Shown here: positions 42,172 through 51,208 of the stretch, piece after piece
How the letters are laid out: the number at the start of each line of letters is the position of its first letter
How positions within the stretch are numbered: position 1 is the stretch's first letter
Assembly: GCA_024346835.1 (NCBI GenBank)
Contig: AP024866.1
Location: 310,001 to 374,000 of the forward strand
Direction: 5' to 3'
DNA: 64,000 nucleotides
Source of the DNA: Vibrio comitans
GTDB taxonomy: Bacteria; Pseudomonadota; Gammaproteobacteria; Enterobacterales; Vibrionaceae
Program-made: the position numbers and the translations under genes
Notes under the pieces: model-generated
What the model was told of the DNA's origin: nothing
The model's database searches: none
Seen by the model: the letters and a program-made list of their open reading frames with translations, nothing else

Positions 42172-43242
42172 ATGTTTAAGATTCTAGATTTATACATTGG
42201 CAGAACCATTATCGGTACCACCACTATCTGTTTGGTTACCTTGGTTGGCTTATCTGGCATCATCAAATACGTTGAGCAGTTGCGTAAAGTTGGGCGTGGT
42301 ACCTATGACTTGCTGCATGCACTTTACTTTGTTTTGTTGAGTGTTCCTCGCGATATCGAGCTGTTCTTCCCTATGGCTGCGTTGCTGGGTGCATTGATTG
42401 CTTTGGGGACCTTGGCAACAAGCTCAGAGCTAACAGTAATGCAGGCCTCTGGTTACTCTAAAGTTAACATTGGCATGTCGGTGCTAAAAACAGCACTGCC
42501 ACTAATGATGATGGTAATGCTGTTGGGCGAGTGGGGTGCTCCGCAAGCGCAAAAAATGGCGCGTGATCTAAGAACCGTTTCTGTCTCTGGCGGACAAATG
42601 GTCTCTACACGAGCAGGTGTTTGGGCTAAAGATGCGAATGACTTTATCTACATTGGCCGAGTCAATGGTGAAGAGCTAACGGCAATAAATATTTGGGAAT
42701 ATGACGAAAACAAAGACCTAATGCGCAGCTTATTTGCAAAAAGCGCGGATTATAAGGGTGACAATGTTTGGACCTTGAATGACGTCACTACCACCTTATA
42801 TACCAACGAAACCGAGATTGATAAAAGCAAGTTAAGTGCGTTGGAATGGAAAAGCACACTGGCACCAGAAAGGCTTGAGATCGTAACGGTTAAACCGGAA
42901 GAGTTATCTTTGTCCGGTCTATATAGCTATGTTACTTACCTTAAAGACTCAGAGCAGGACGCCTCTCGATATGAGTTGGCCTTTTGGCGGAAGATAACTC
43001 AACCCTTATCCATTGCGGTAATGATGATGCTGGCATTGTCGTTTGTATTTGGTCCGTTACGTAGCGTAACCATGGGGGCAAGGATACTTTCAGGGGTTAT
43101 CGCAGGATTCTCTTTCTATATTTCTTCAGAGTTCTTTGGGCCTTTGAGTGTTGTTTATCAAATTCCACCAATGTGGGGAGCTTTGGCGCCGAGTGTCGCC
43201 TTTATGCTGGTGGCCATTATGTTGTTAAGGCGCAAGCTATAA
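42172..43242 (+). CDS. lptG: LPS export permease LptG
   Basis: LptG is the second LPS export permease. The 356 residues show the same 3+3 helix plan around a periplasmic beta-domain. The N-terminus MFKILDLYIGRTIIGTT, SSELTVMQASGYSK (coupling helix) and the C-terminal PPMWGALAPSV are typical. The ATG directly abuts the lptF stop with no spacer, so translation is probably coupled. Confidence 0.96.
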   Translation: MFKILDLYIGRTIIGTTTICLVTLVGLSGIIKYVEQLRKVGRGTYDLLHALYFVLLSVPRDIELFFPMAALLGALIALGTLATSSELTVMQASGYSKVNIGMSVLKTALPLMMMVMLLGEWGAPQAQKMARDLRTVSVSGGQMVSTRAGVWAKDANDFIYIGRVNGEELTAINIWEYDENKDLMRSLFAKSADYKGDNVWTLNDVTTTLYTNETEIDKSKLSALEWKSTLAPERLEIVTVKPEELSLSGLYSYVTYLKDSEQDASRYELAFWRKITQPLSIAVMMMLALSFVFGPLRSVTMGARILSGVIAGFSFYISSEFFGPLSVVYQIPPMWGALAPSVAFMLVAIMLLRRKL

Positions 43243-43253
43243 AACGTTGTAAT

Positions 43254-43287
43254 AAAAAAAGGATGACTGATTAGTCATCCTTTTTTT
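43254..43287. terminator. Two-way terminator between lptG and the RDD gene
   Basis: GGATGACT-GATT-AGTCATCC is an 8-bp stem flanked by seven A on the left and seven T on the right, so it can end transcripts from both convergent genes. Confidence 0.94.
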
Positions 43288-43298
43288 ATTCCGTTTTT

Positions 43299-43775
43299 TT
43301 AGTTGGCCTTAGGTAACACAACTACTTCAGTTTTTGCCCAAATATCATGGAAACCGCGTTTTTCAGTATCGAAAGGAACCGCTAAGTTGCTCAAGCCGAA
43401 GGCTGAGGTTGCAATACGAATACATGCTTGAGTGACGCTAATGAGTGAGCCGTCTTTGTTTTGAACTCTAAGCTTCCAAGCTCGCATTCCCAGCGTTTGT
43501 CCCGCTTTAGTCCAGAAATAGACAAAGAACCCAATCCAAATGATGGCTAGGTAGGAAGTAAATAAAACACTCCATAGTGGGTGCTGAGTAAGATAGTCGC
43601 TAACATCAATGTATTGACCGTAATCCATTAGGCCTGCAGCTACTAATGCTTCAAAGACTGCAACAACGACACCAGCCGCCATCATCTCAATGGCAATTAC
43701 AATTAGTGCGTCATAAAGCCAAGCACCAAGACGTCGCATCAAACCTGCTTTAGGTAGAGAGTTTTGTGAATTCAT
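43299..43775 (-). CDS. RDD family membrane protein
   Basis: RDD-domain proteins are small membrane proteins of mostly unknown function; some act in ion transport. The 158-residue form from the ATG at 43775 (MNSQNSLPKA) shows the RDD signature in LMRRLGAWLYDALIV (Arg near 17, Asp near 24), two to three membrane helices and the C-terminal GQTLGMRAWKLRV segment. In-frame ATGs at 43796 and 43865 would extend it; the chosen start gives the usual family length. It is a regular neighbour of lptFG in Vibrio. Confidence 0.82.
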   Translation of the reverse strand: MNSQNSLPKAGLMRRLGAWLYDALIVIAIEMMAAGVVVAVFEALVAAGLMDYGQYIDVSDYLTQHPLWSVLFTSYLAIIWIGFFVYFWTKAGQTLGMRAWKLRVQNKDGSLISVTQACIRIATSAFGLSNLAVPFDTEKRGFHDIWAKTEVVVLPKAN

Positions 43776-43912
43776 TCGTTTTGAAGTTCTAATCATTGTA
43801 TTTTGCGGCTCAGAATAGCCATTTGTGGCCTGACTGCAAAGCAATTCAGTGTAAAAAAGTGGCATCCATGTCTAAAAAACATGCGAACGAATCATAATTG
43901 CAATATTTGTCC

Positions 43913-43940
43913 TTGCGTGCCCCTTTGGCTTACGTATAAT
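43913..43940 (+). promoter_or_regulatory. Probable sigma-70 promoter of tRNA-Leu
   Basis: TTGCGT (43913-43918) and TATAAT (43935-43940) are separated by 16 bases and lie 27 bases before the tRNA 5' end. The -10 is a perfect consensus. Confidence 0.75.
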
Positions 43941-43967
43941 GCAAAACGTACCTTAAAGGTGCACAAA

Positions 43968-44052
43968 GCCGGTGTGGTGAAATTGGTATACACGACGGAT
44001 TCAAAATCCGTTGCCTTCGGGCGTGGCGGTTCAAGTCCGCCCACCGGTACCA
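43968..44052 (+). tRNA. tRNA-Leu(CAA)
   Basis: The 85-nt sequence folds as a class II tRNA. Acceptor strands GCCGGTG and CACCGGT pair, followed by A and the encoded CCA. The anticodon stem ACGGA/TCCGT holds the loop TTCAAAA, giving anticodon CAA (reads UUG). A long variable arm (TTGCCTTCGGGCGTGG region) and a T-arm GGCGG-TTCAAGT-CCGCC follow. The D-arm includes AAATTGGTA. Its 3' part is repeated twice downstream (44144-44370). Confidence 0.97.
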
Positions 44053-44370
44053 TACATAGAAAGGTAGCTATTATTAGCGGCCTTTCGTCGTTTAGGGTGT
44101 TTGAAGTTGCCCATAATATGATGTACTTAAGTGCGTATCCGATGTGGCGTCCGAAATGTCGGCCCATCAAGTCTGCCCACCGGTACCATATATAGAAAGG
44201 TCGCTATTTATAGCGACCTTTCGTCGTTTTAGAACATATGAAACCAATTATGTGATGCGTTTATGTGTGTATTCGAGTGGCGTCCGAAATGTCGGCCCAT
44301 CAAGTCCACCTACCGGTACCATACATAGAAAGGTCGCTATTATTAGCGGCTTTTCGTCGTTTTAGGGGGT
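44023..44370 (+). repeat. Degenerate tandem repeats of the tRNA-Leu 3' end plus hairpin
   Basis: Downstream of tRNA-Leu the sequence from the T-arm to the following hairpin recurs. Unit A (44023-44143) contains the true tRNA end; unit B (44144-44276) and unit C (44277 to about 44370) carry altered copies. All share the stretch TCAAGTC..CC.ACCGGTACCAT followed by AGAAAGGT..GCTA hairpins and CGTCG. B and C share an extra 30 bases absent from A (GTGGCGTCCGAAATGTCGGC and on). The copies keep the 3' CCA but lack the 5' half, so they are not tRNAs. This 433-base gap holds no convincing gene. Confidence 0.85.
44059..44086 (+). terminator. Probable tRNA-Leu terminator hairpin (imperfect; repeated downstream)
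   Basis: GAAAGGTAGCTA and TAGCGGCCTTTC form an imperfect stem right after the tRNA. In the second copy (about 44195-44222) the equivalent stem GAAAGGTCGCTA/TAGCGACCTTTC is perfect at 12 bp. No long T-run follows, so termination strength is uncertain. Confidence 0.55.
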
Positions 44371-44429
44371 ATGAAATTGCCCGCAAATTGGTTCAATGCA
44401 TCCCCCTGATTAATGTCCTGTTCGTATAC

Positions 44430-44458
44430 AAAAAAGCCTTAGCGAGATCGCTAAGGCT
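44430..44458 (-). terminator. Intrinsic terminator after the SLC5 symporter gene
   Basis: On the minus strand AGCCTTAGCG-ATCT-CGCTAAGGCT is a perfect 10-bp stem followed by a T-run, 27 bases after the symporter stop. Confidence 0.94.
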
Positions 44459-44485
44459 TGATTGAGTTGTAACTTAGACTTCTGA

Positions 44486-46264
44486 TTAATTTGCGCTAGC
44501 TTCTTCGATCGACTTCTCAACTGAATCGTCCACTGCTTTTACAAGCAGCAGGCCAACACCCAGAACAATGACACCGCATAGAACGAAGGTCATTCTGCCC
44601 CATAGAGGGTTCGGTAGTGCAAACATTGCCATCACTCCGACGCCAGAAATTGCAATAAGAGAACCAAGCATTTTTCGTTGCTTATTATCCAGTTTCTTCT
44701 GATCCGTTGAGTCATTCACAAGCGGAGTTGCTAGGTTGTCAAAGAATAGGTCTACATCTTTTTGACGCTTCTCCTCTAGAGGTTTGTAGAACAGCGTTGT
44801 GGCACAGAAGAACCCTGCGGTAATGACCATGTGTCCCACTAGACCTACAGCGACTTTCACATCAGCCCATTCACGCTTGGTTAGCTCATTGAGGTTAAAC
44901 CACGATTCGATATGACCTGCAGTGATAATGAAGCCTACGATGTAAGAAACGATACCCCCGACGACTAATGTTCCCCAGCCAGCCCAGTCAGGTGTTTTCT
45001 TGATAAAGAAACCACAGAAAGCAGGAATCGTCATAGGGAAGCTGATTAGAGCTCCCACGTACATCATGGTATCGAAAAGGCTTAATCCTTTTAGGGAGTT
45101 GATGAACAGTGCGATAAATATGATCGCGAAGCCAAAGAATGCAGAGGTTAGCTTTGATACTACCATTAATTCTTTTTCGGTGGCTTGAGGGCGAATAATC
45201 GGTTGATAAAAGTTCATCACAAAGATGCCAGAGTTACGGTTTAAACCGGAATCCATGGAAGACATTGTTGCAGCAAACATCGCTGAAATAAGCAACCCCA
45301 CCATACCCGCAGGCATGTACTTCTCTACAAAATATAGGTAAGCGAAGTCACCAGCTTTATTCCCTGCATCTGGATACTGAGCGGCAAGGTCTACGCCTTG
45401 AGATGCAATAAACCAAGAGGGTAAGAACCAGATCACTGGACCAATTGTCATAAGCACGCAAGCCAATAGTGCTGCTTTCTTGGCATTCTTGGAGTCTTTT
45501 GCTGCTAAGTAACGATAGGAGTTAAGCATGTTGTTGGTGATGCTGAACTGTTTCATGAAGATACAGAAAGCCCAGATACCAAATATGCTCACGTAGTTAA
45601 GGTTATTACCTGAAACAAAAGAGGCGCCTTCCTCTACGGGGAAGTTGTTGATGATATTCGAAACACCGCCGCCATGTACTACTGCAATTACAGCACAGGT
45701 AATGGTTACGGCCATGATAATGACCATCTGCATGAAGTCAGAGGCAATAACCGCCCAAGAGCCGCCACTTACAGACATAACCAGCACAACTAGGCCTGTT
45801 AACCAAATTGTGGTTTCCATATCGAACCCGAAGATACCGGAAGCAATGATAGCGAGACCATTCAGCCAGATACCGGCAGAAATCACACTGTTTGGCATTG
45901 AAGACCACGTGAACACTTGCTCGTTCTTGGAGCCGAAGCGCATACGGATAGCATCAATAGGCGTCACTACACGTAGTTGACGGAACTTTGGTGCAAAGTA
46001 CAGATAGTTCATCAGATAGCCAAATGCATTGGCGACAAAAATCATAGCCACAGCAAAACCATCTGAATATGCTTTACCTGCAGCGCCGGTAAATGTCCAA
46101 GCACTGAACTGAGTCATAAACGCAGTTGCACCCACCATCCACCACAACATGTTACCGCCCCCACGGAAGTAATCACTGGTTGTGCTGGTAAAACTACGGA
46201 ACATCCATCCTATTGCAATTAGAAATAGGAAATAGATGCCAACAATAAGAGTATTGAGTTCCAC
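44486..46264 (-). CDS. Sodium:solute symporter (SLC5/SSS family), probable pentose or sugar uptake
   Basis: The 592-residue inner-membrane protein has about 14 hydrophobic helices and SSS-family features: YFRGGGNMLWWMVGATAFMT near residue 33, GWLYAPKFR-like LYFAPKFRQLRVVTPIDAI and SAMFAATMSSMDSGLNRNS near residue 330, which carries the Na+-site serines. SSS members carry sugars, uronates, amino acids and others; the sequence does not fix the substrate. Position beside xylB and the xylan genes suggests xylose or a xylan-derived sugar. It has its own terminator and an AT-rich upstream region of 310 bases. Confidence 0.88.
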   Translation of the reverse strand: MELNTLIVGIYFLFLIAIGWMFRSFTSTTSDYFRGGGNMLWWMVGATAFMTQFSAWTFTGAAGKAYSDGFAVAMIFVANAFGYLMNYLYFAPKFRQLRVVTPIDAIRMRFGSKNEQVFTWSSMPNSVISAGIWLNGLAIIASGIFGFDMETTIWLTGLVVLVMSVSGGSWAVIASDFMQMVIIMAVTITCAVIAVVHGGGVSNIINNFPVEEGASFVSGNNLNYVSIFGIWAFCIFMKQFSITNNMLNSYRYLAAKDSKNAKKAALLACVLMTIGPVIWFLPSWFIASQGVDLAAQYPDAGNKAGDFAYLYFVEKYMPAGMVGLLISAMFAATMSSMDSGLNRNSGIFVMNFYQPIIRPQATEKELMVVSKLTSAFFGFAIIFIALFINSLKGLSLFDTMMYVGALISFPMTIPAFCGFFIKKTPDWAGWGTLVVGGIVSYIVGFIITAGHIESWFNLNELTKREWADVKVAVGLVGHMVITAGFFCATTLFYKPLEEKRQKDVDLFFDNLATPLVNDSTDQKKLDNKQRKMLGSLIAISGVGVMAMFALPNPLWGRMTFVLCGVIVLGVGLLLVKAVDDSVEKSIEEASAN

Positions 46265-46574
46265 TTTGGTATTCTCACATTCGTTAATAAACGAGAGGAT
46301 AATATCCGGAGTTTTTATTATTTGTAGTATTATAATTTAAATGTGTGATGCTATTTGAAATCTCGATAATTAAATATAAAGACTAAAAGTGAGACATTAT
46401 TTGAGGTTAATTTAAACCCGTTAAAAATCAATGGTTTGCTTGGTATTTTTGGCGAGAATTGACGTCGATAATTCGTTTTTATCTAGTCGATAAATATATA
46501 TTGTTTTACTAAGGAGTCATTCTGATAGTTGTTTTTATTAAAGTAAGGTTAGGTAATAAATAATTATTATTTTA
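46265..46574. other. AT-rich intergenic region upstream of the symporter gene
   Basis: This 310-base stretch lies between the start of the symporter gene and the 3' end of the prepilin gene, both minus strand. It is very AT-rich and holds no ORF of note. A TGTGA half-site (46343-46347) and TGAAATCT (46356-46363), the latter shared with the xylA operator-like site, are the only regulatory-looking words I see. Confidence 0.5.
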
Positions 46575-47120
46575 CTAACATCCATCTACAACTGTTCCTA
46601 TTATTGGCTCTTCACCATTTTGAGGGTTGTAATAGTAGGAATAACATAAATCAGCAATTTGATATCCTTCAGGCCAAACCAACACTAAACCTCTTTGACC
46701 GCTCAAGTCTTCAGGGTGAGGGAAGCTAGGTATATTGTATCCAGTTTGATTGCCAACTCCGCAAATGTCATGCTTTGTGCAGGTTTGCCTAACGTTTGTC
46801 CATTCAATTACTTTCCCTATATCTAGAATATGCTGCCAAGCATCTCGCCAATGTCCCTTTACGTGACCGCTATAAACCACAACGGTTCGGCCTATGCTCT
46901 CAAGCTCGACATCTCCATTTTGTACGCCTTGTATTTGAGCCTGAAATTTAACTTGGTCGGCACTCGCTCTCATAGCAGCGGCAACCATTTTCATGGTGTT
47001 TGTGCGAGCATCAGAAGATAGGTTGATGAATTTTGGCGCAGCAACAACAGCGATAATGGTTATCAAAATTAAGACAGCGACAAGCTCAATTAAGGTAAAA
47101 CCTTTGATGGTTTTCTTCAC
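46575..47120 (-). CDS. Type IV prepilin-like protein (MshA/PilE-type N-terminus), orphan
   Basis: The 181-residue protein begins with a type IV prepilin leader: MKKTIKG, cleavage site, then FTLIELVAVLILITIIAVVAAPKF with Glu5 of the mature protein and a pilin helix. The mature region NLSSDARTNTMKMVAAAMR resembles MshA-family pilins, and two cysteine pairs (CTKHDIC; LCYSYYY...DGC) suggest disulfide-closed loops. No assembly ATPase, peptidase or other pilin gene is nearby; it would need a machinery encoded elsewhere, possibly the MSHA system whose mshQ ends at 1690. Role unknown. Confidence 0.85.
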   Translation of the reverse strand: MKKTIKGFTLIELVAVLILITIIAVVAAPKFINLSSDARTNTMKMVAAAMRASADQVKFQAQIQGVQNGDVELESIGRTVVVYSGHVKGHWRDAWQHILDIGKVIEWTNVRQTCTKHDICGVGNQTGYNIPSFPHPEDLSGQRGLVLVWPEGYQIADLCYSYYYNPQNGEEPIIGTVVDGC

Positions 47121-47486
47121 AATACATCCTGTATCTGTGGATAGAATTCAATGCAAATCTAAATACTTACATTATGTTACATCTGTATTTATTATGTCTA
47201 TAAATGAATGTTCATATTACTAATCAATCAGTATTTGGAATTTATGCCTAAGGAACGTATTGCATAATGTTTAGAGAAAATCACGCTCAAGGTATGAATT
47301 ACAGCACAGGGTTGGTTCAAATTGAGAAGCTTGATGTGATCCATCCCCCAGTCGTGAAATCCCTGAATTTGAGAAACAAAAAACGTAATTGAGAGCCTCT
47401 AATAGAGCGCTCATTATCGATGTTAAGCATGCCGTTGTATTGATTAATACGCGGTGACATTAGTTTTCAATGAGCGGGTAATGAGT
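47121..47486. other. Intergenic region between the prepilin gene and xylB
   Basis: About 366 bases separate the divergent prepilin and xylB genes and must hold both promoters. I see an AACGTAATTGAGAG word (47383-47396) resembling the CATAATTGAG core found upstream of xylA and the ATPase gene, and an 8-bp palindrome GAGCGCTC (47405-47412) within TAATAGAGCGCTCATTA. No gene is visible. Confidence 0.5.
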
Positions 47487-48938
47487 ATGTATATTGGAGT
47501 AGATTTAGGCACATCGGGTGTGAAAGTTATCGCACTGGATAATCAAGATAAAATTGTCGCGCAAGCTACGCAGTCGTTGACGGTGCAAAGACCACAACCT
47601 CTATGGTCAGAGCAGGACCCTCATGCTTGGTGGGAAGCAACACAAAATGCTATTGATAGCCTTGCTGAGCAAATAGACATGTCAGCAGTTACAGCCATTG
47701 GTCTTTCTGGGCAGATGCACGGTGCAACCTTATTGGACAGTCAAGGTGAAGTCCTAAGAGCGGCTATTTTATGGAATGATGGTCGCTGTGCGGCTGAATG
47801 TATTGAGCTTGAAAAAGACGTACCGAATAGCCGCGATATCGTTGGTAACTTAATGATGCCAGGCTTTACCGCACCTAAGCTGAAGTGGGTGGCTAATCAT
47901 GAGCCTGATGTTTTCTCCAAGGTCGACATGGTGTTACTTCCTAAAGATTACTTGCGCTTTAAACTCAGTGGTGACTATGCATCTGACATGTCTGATTCTG
48001 CAGGTACTATGTGGCTTGATATCGCCAACAGAGACTGGAGCGAAGAGCTACTTAAAGCGACGGGACTGACTCGTAAGCAAATGCCAAAACTGTTTGAGGG
48101 CAGTGAAGTGACTGGTCATCTCACCTCTGAGCTTGCCACCCGCTGGGGGATGCAAGAGGTGCCTATTATTGCTGGTGGGGGTGACAATGCTGCAGGTGCT
48201 GTCGGCGTAGGTATTACTGAGCCTGGTCAGGCTATGTTGTCTCTTGGTACATCGGGCGTCTATTTTGCCGTAAGTGATGGCTATATCTCTAACCCTGAAT
48301 CTGCATTGCATAGTTTTTGTCATGCACTGCCAGGTACTTGGCATGCAATGTCAGTAATCTTAAGTGCAGCTTCATGTCTAGATTGGGTTGCACAGCTTAC
48401 CGGTTTTGAAGATGTTGGTCAGATGCTGGCGGAAACAGAAGCTAACGCGAATCAAGAGTCAGCGGTATGTTTCTTGCCTTACCTTTCAGGAGAAAGAACG
48501 CCGCACAATGACCCTACCGCAAAGGGTGTGTTCTTTGGCATGACCCACTCTACGACTAAATGCGACTTAGTTCAGGCCGTACTGGAAGGGGTAGGCTTTG
48601 CGTTTGCGGATGGCCTTGACGCCTTGCACGAAACCAAATTAATACCAGAAGAGATCTCATTGATTGGTGGCGGGGCACGCAGTGCATACTGGCGTCAAAT
48701 GTTGTCAAATATCTTTGGTATGAAGGTAGTGTTCAGAGAAGGTGGTGATGTAGGTCCAGCTCTTGGCGCTGCAAGGTTGGCAAGACTTGGTGTAGAAGAA
48801 GGTGCGACTATAACCGATGTTTGTCCTGTACCTCCTGCAGTACAGATACATATGCCAGACTTAGCGCTTACAGAGCAGTATGCAACTAAGCGAGAGACTT
48901 ATCAGGCGTTATACTCCCAACTTAAAGGGCTATTCTAA
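47487..48938 (+). CDS. xylB: Xylulokinase XylB
   Basis: XylB phosphorylates D-xylulose to xylulose 5-phosphate. From the ATG at 47487 (MYIGVDLGTS) the protein is 483 residues, one fewer than E. coli; an ATG two codons upstream (47481) has a slightly better GAGCGGG ribosome binding site and is an alternative. FGGY-kinase motifs are DLGTSGVKV, GLSGQMHGATLLD, AGGGDNAAGAVGVG and GGGARSAYWRQM. It is transcribed alone on the plus strand, away from xylA, which is on the minus strand 3.3 kb downstream. Confidence 0.96.
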   Translation: MYIGVDLGTSGVKVIALDNQDKIVAQATQSLTVQRPQPLWSEQDPHAWWEATQNAIDSLAEQIDMSAVTAIGLSGQMHGATLLDSQGEVLRAAILWNDGRCAAECIELEKDVPNSRDIVGNLMMPGFTAPKLKWVANHEPDVFSKVDMVLLPKDYLRFKLSGDYASDMSDSAGTMWLDIANRDWSEELLKATGLTRKQMPKLFEGSEVTGHLTSELATRWGMQEVPIIAGGGDNAAGAVGVGITEPGQAMLSLGTSGVYFAVSDGYISNPESALHSFCHALPGTWHAMSVILSAASCLDWVAQLTGFEDVGQMLAETEANANQESAVCFLPYLSGERTPHNDPTAKGVFFGMTHSTTKCDLVQAVLEGVGFAFADGLDALHETKLIPEEISLIGGGARSAYWRQMLSNIFGMKVVFREGGDVGPALGAARLARLGVEEGATITDVCPVPPAVQIHMPDLALTEQYATKRETYQALYSQLKGLF

Positions 48939-48968
48939 GTCACTTGGAATTAAATTCTTGAGCACTAG

Positions 48969-48995
48969 AGGTCAGCCGAAAGGGCTGGCCTTTTT
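48969..48995 (+). terminator. Intrinsic terminator after xylB
   Basis: GGTCAGCC and GGCTGGCC form an 8-bp stem (one T-G pair) with a GAAAG loop, followed by TTTTT, about 31 bases after the xylB stop. Confidence 0.9.
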
Positions 48996-49043
48996 GCTTT
49001 CGGGTACTATGGAATAGTTCGAATTGAGGTTGGTGGGGAATGC

Positions 49044-49086
49044 AAAAAAGCCAGTACTGGAAATTGAACCTTCCGGCACTGGCTTT
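49044..49086 (-). terminator. Intrinsic terminator after tkt
   Basis: AAAAGCCAGT and ACTGGCTTTT pair across a loop that itself holds a GGAA/TTCC hairpin. Read on the minus strand the stem ends in a T-run, 17 bases after the tkt stop. Confidence 0.88.
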
Positions 49087-49103
49087 TGGTCTGTTACTTC
49101 AGG

Positions 49104-51098
49104 TTACTTCAGTAGTTCTGTAGCTTTGCCAACAATGTTGTCGACGGTAAAGCCAAACATTTTGAACAGCTCACTAGCAGGGGCAGATTCACCAAAGGTG
49201 GTCATGCCAATGATAGCGCCATCAAAGCCGACATATTTGTACCAGTAATCAGCAATACCTGCCTCAATAGCAATACGCTTGGTGACTGCAGATGGCAATA
49301 CAGACTCTCTATATTCCGCACTTTGCTTATCAAAAGTGTCCGTTGATGGCATAGAAACCACACGTACTTGCTTTCCTAGTGCTGTTAATTCCGTTGCTGC
49401 ATTGATTGCTAGCTCTACCTCCGAACCCGTCGCAATCAAGATCAGTTCAGGTTTAGCTGGGCAATCTTTTAGGATGTAGCCACCCTTAGTGATATCAGTG
49501 AGTTGCTGTTGGTTTCTTGGTTGCTGAGCAAGGTTTTGACGAGAAAATATCAATGCGCTTGGCGCATCTTTACGCTCTATAGCAAGCTTCCAAGCCACTG
49601 CAGATTCTACCTGATCACAAGGGCGCCAAGTGCTCATGTTTGGAGTTAGGCGTAGCGATGCGATCTGCTCAACAGGTTGGTGAGTTGGTCCATCTTCACC
49701 AAGACCGATAGAATCGTGAGTATATACCTGAATATTTTGGATCTTCATCAATGCTGCCATGCGCATGGCGTTGCGTGCATACTCCATGAACATTAAGAAG
49801 GTAGCACCATAGGGAACGAAACCGCCATGCAAAGCGATGCCGTTCATGATGGCAGTCATGCCAAACTCACGAACTCCGTAGTGCATGTAGTTGCCACTGG
49901 CATCCTCTGCAGAGATCGCCTTAGATCCTGACCACATGGTGAGATTAGACGGAGCAAGATCAGCCGATCCTCCTAAGAATTCAGGCAAGATCTTACCAAA
50001 GGCTTCAAGAGCATTTTGTGATGCTTTTCGAGAGGCAATATCCGCTGGGTTTGCTTGTAGATCGTCGATGACTTTTTGGCTTAATTCTTGCCATTGGTCT
50101 GGAAGTTCACCACTGGTTCTGCGCTTGAACTCGCTGGCAAGTTCAGGGTATGCCTTTTCATAATCAGCAAGCTTCTGGTTCCACGCTGCTTCCTTAGCTG
50201 AGCCTGCCTCAGCCGCGTTCCACTGTGCGTAGATTTCCGATGGAATTTCAAACGAGCCATAGTTCCAACCTAGTTGTTTTCGTGTTGCAAGAATCTCGTC
50301 AGCTCCCAATGGTGCGCCATGGCAATCGTGAGAGCCCGACTTGTTCGGGGAACCGAAACCAATAATGGTTTTGGTACAGATTAGAGTAGGGCGTGAACTG
50401 TCTGCTTTCGCCTCTTCAATCGCGGTGTTGATGGCGATTGGATCATGGCCATCAACGTTTGCAATCACTTGCCAGCCGTAGGCTTCAAATCGTTTAGGGG
50501 TATCATCAGAGAACCAGCCTTCAACCTCACCATCAATAGAGATGCCATTGTCATCCCAAAAAGCAATCAGCTTTCCTAGACCTAAAGTTCCGGCCAGAGA
50601 ACAGGCCTCATGGGAAATACCTTCCATTAGACAGCCATCACCCATAAACGCATAGGTGTGATGATCAACGATATCAAAATCGTCACGGTTGAATTGTGCT
50701 GCTAGAGATTTCTCAGCAATTGCCATACCTACGGCATTAGTGACCCCTTGTCCTAGGGGACCTGTGGTCGTTTCTATACCTGGGGCATATCCGTATTCAG
50801 GATGCCCTGGTGTTTTAGAATGCAATTGTCGAAATTGCTTTAGATCGTCAATAGATAAATCGTAGCCACTGAGGTGTAGCAAAGAATAGATAAGCATTGA
50901 TCCATGGCCATTCGAGAGTACGAATCGGTCGCGGTCTACCCAGTCTGGGTTTGTTGGATTATGGTTTAGGTGTGTACGCCAAAGTACTTCGGCGATATCA
51001 GCCATACCCATTGGCGCACCTGGGTGTCCAGAGTTTGCTTGCTGTACACCATCCATGCTCAATGCACGAATCGCGTTGGCGAGATGTTTACGGTCCAT
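49104..51098 (-). CDS. tkt: Transketolase
   Basis: Transketolase uses thiamine diphosphate to move two-carbon units in the non-oxidative pentose phosphate pathway. The 664-residue protein has the TPP motif [13 protein letters not shown] near residue 154, [20 protein letters not shown] at the N-terminus and the central [17 protein letters not shown]. It is the third gene of xylA-tal-tkt. A dedicated copy here suggests a pentose-specific supply; a housekeeping tkt is expected elsewhere in the genome. Confidence 0.96.
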   Translation of the reverse strand: MDRKHLANAIRALSMDGVQQANSGHPGAPMGMADIAEVLWRTHLNHNPTNPDWVDRDRFVLSNGHGSMLIYSLLHLSGYDLSIDDLKQFRQLHSKTPGHPEYGYAPGIETTTGPLGQGVTNAVGMAIAEKSLAAQFNRDDFDIVDHHTYAFMGDGCLMEGISHEACSLAGTLGLGKLIAFWDDNGISIDGEVEGWFSDDTPKRFEAYGWQVIANVDGHDPIAINTAIEEAKADSSRPTLICTKTIIGFGSPNKSGSHDCHGAPLGADEILATRKQLGWNYGSFEIPSEIYAQWNAAEAGSAKEAAWNQKLADYEKAYPELASEFKRRTSGELPDQWQELSQKVIDDLQANPADIASRKASQNALEAFGKILPEFLGGSADLAPSNLTMWSGSKAISAEDASGNYMHYGVREFGMTAIMNGIALHGGFVPYGATFLMFMEYARNAMRMAALMKIQNIQVYTHDSIGLGEDGPTHQPVEQIASLRLTPNMSTWRPCDQVESAVAWKLAIERKDAPSALIFSRQNLAQQPRNQQQLTDITKGGYILKDCPAKPELILIATGSEVELAINAATELTALGKQVRVVSMPSTDTFDKQSAEYRESVLPSAVTKRIAIEAGIADYWYKYVGFDGAIIGMTTFGESAPASELFKMFGFTVDNIVGKATELLK

Positions 51099-51208
51099 AT
51101 TAGAATGTCTCTATAGATAAAAGGAAATTGTTGGCTTATCTAACCGAGCATTTGTTTACTGAACTCGTTTACGAATACAAACGCTCTAATTAGATAAAGG
51201 GAATTGGA

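Noticed and set aside
44144..44370. Additional tRNA genes
   Set aside because: The copies keep only the T-arm/acceptor 3' end and CCA; they lack the 5' acceptor strand, D-arm and anticodon arm, so they cannot fold as tRNAs.
43803..44465. Short open frames across the tRNA-Leu tail repeats
   Set aside because: They overlap the tRNA or its repeats, have no convincing ribosome binding sites, and owe their similar protein sequences to the DNA repeat.
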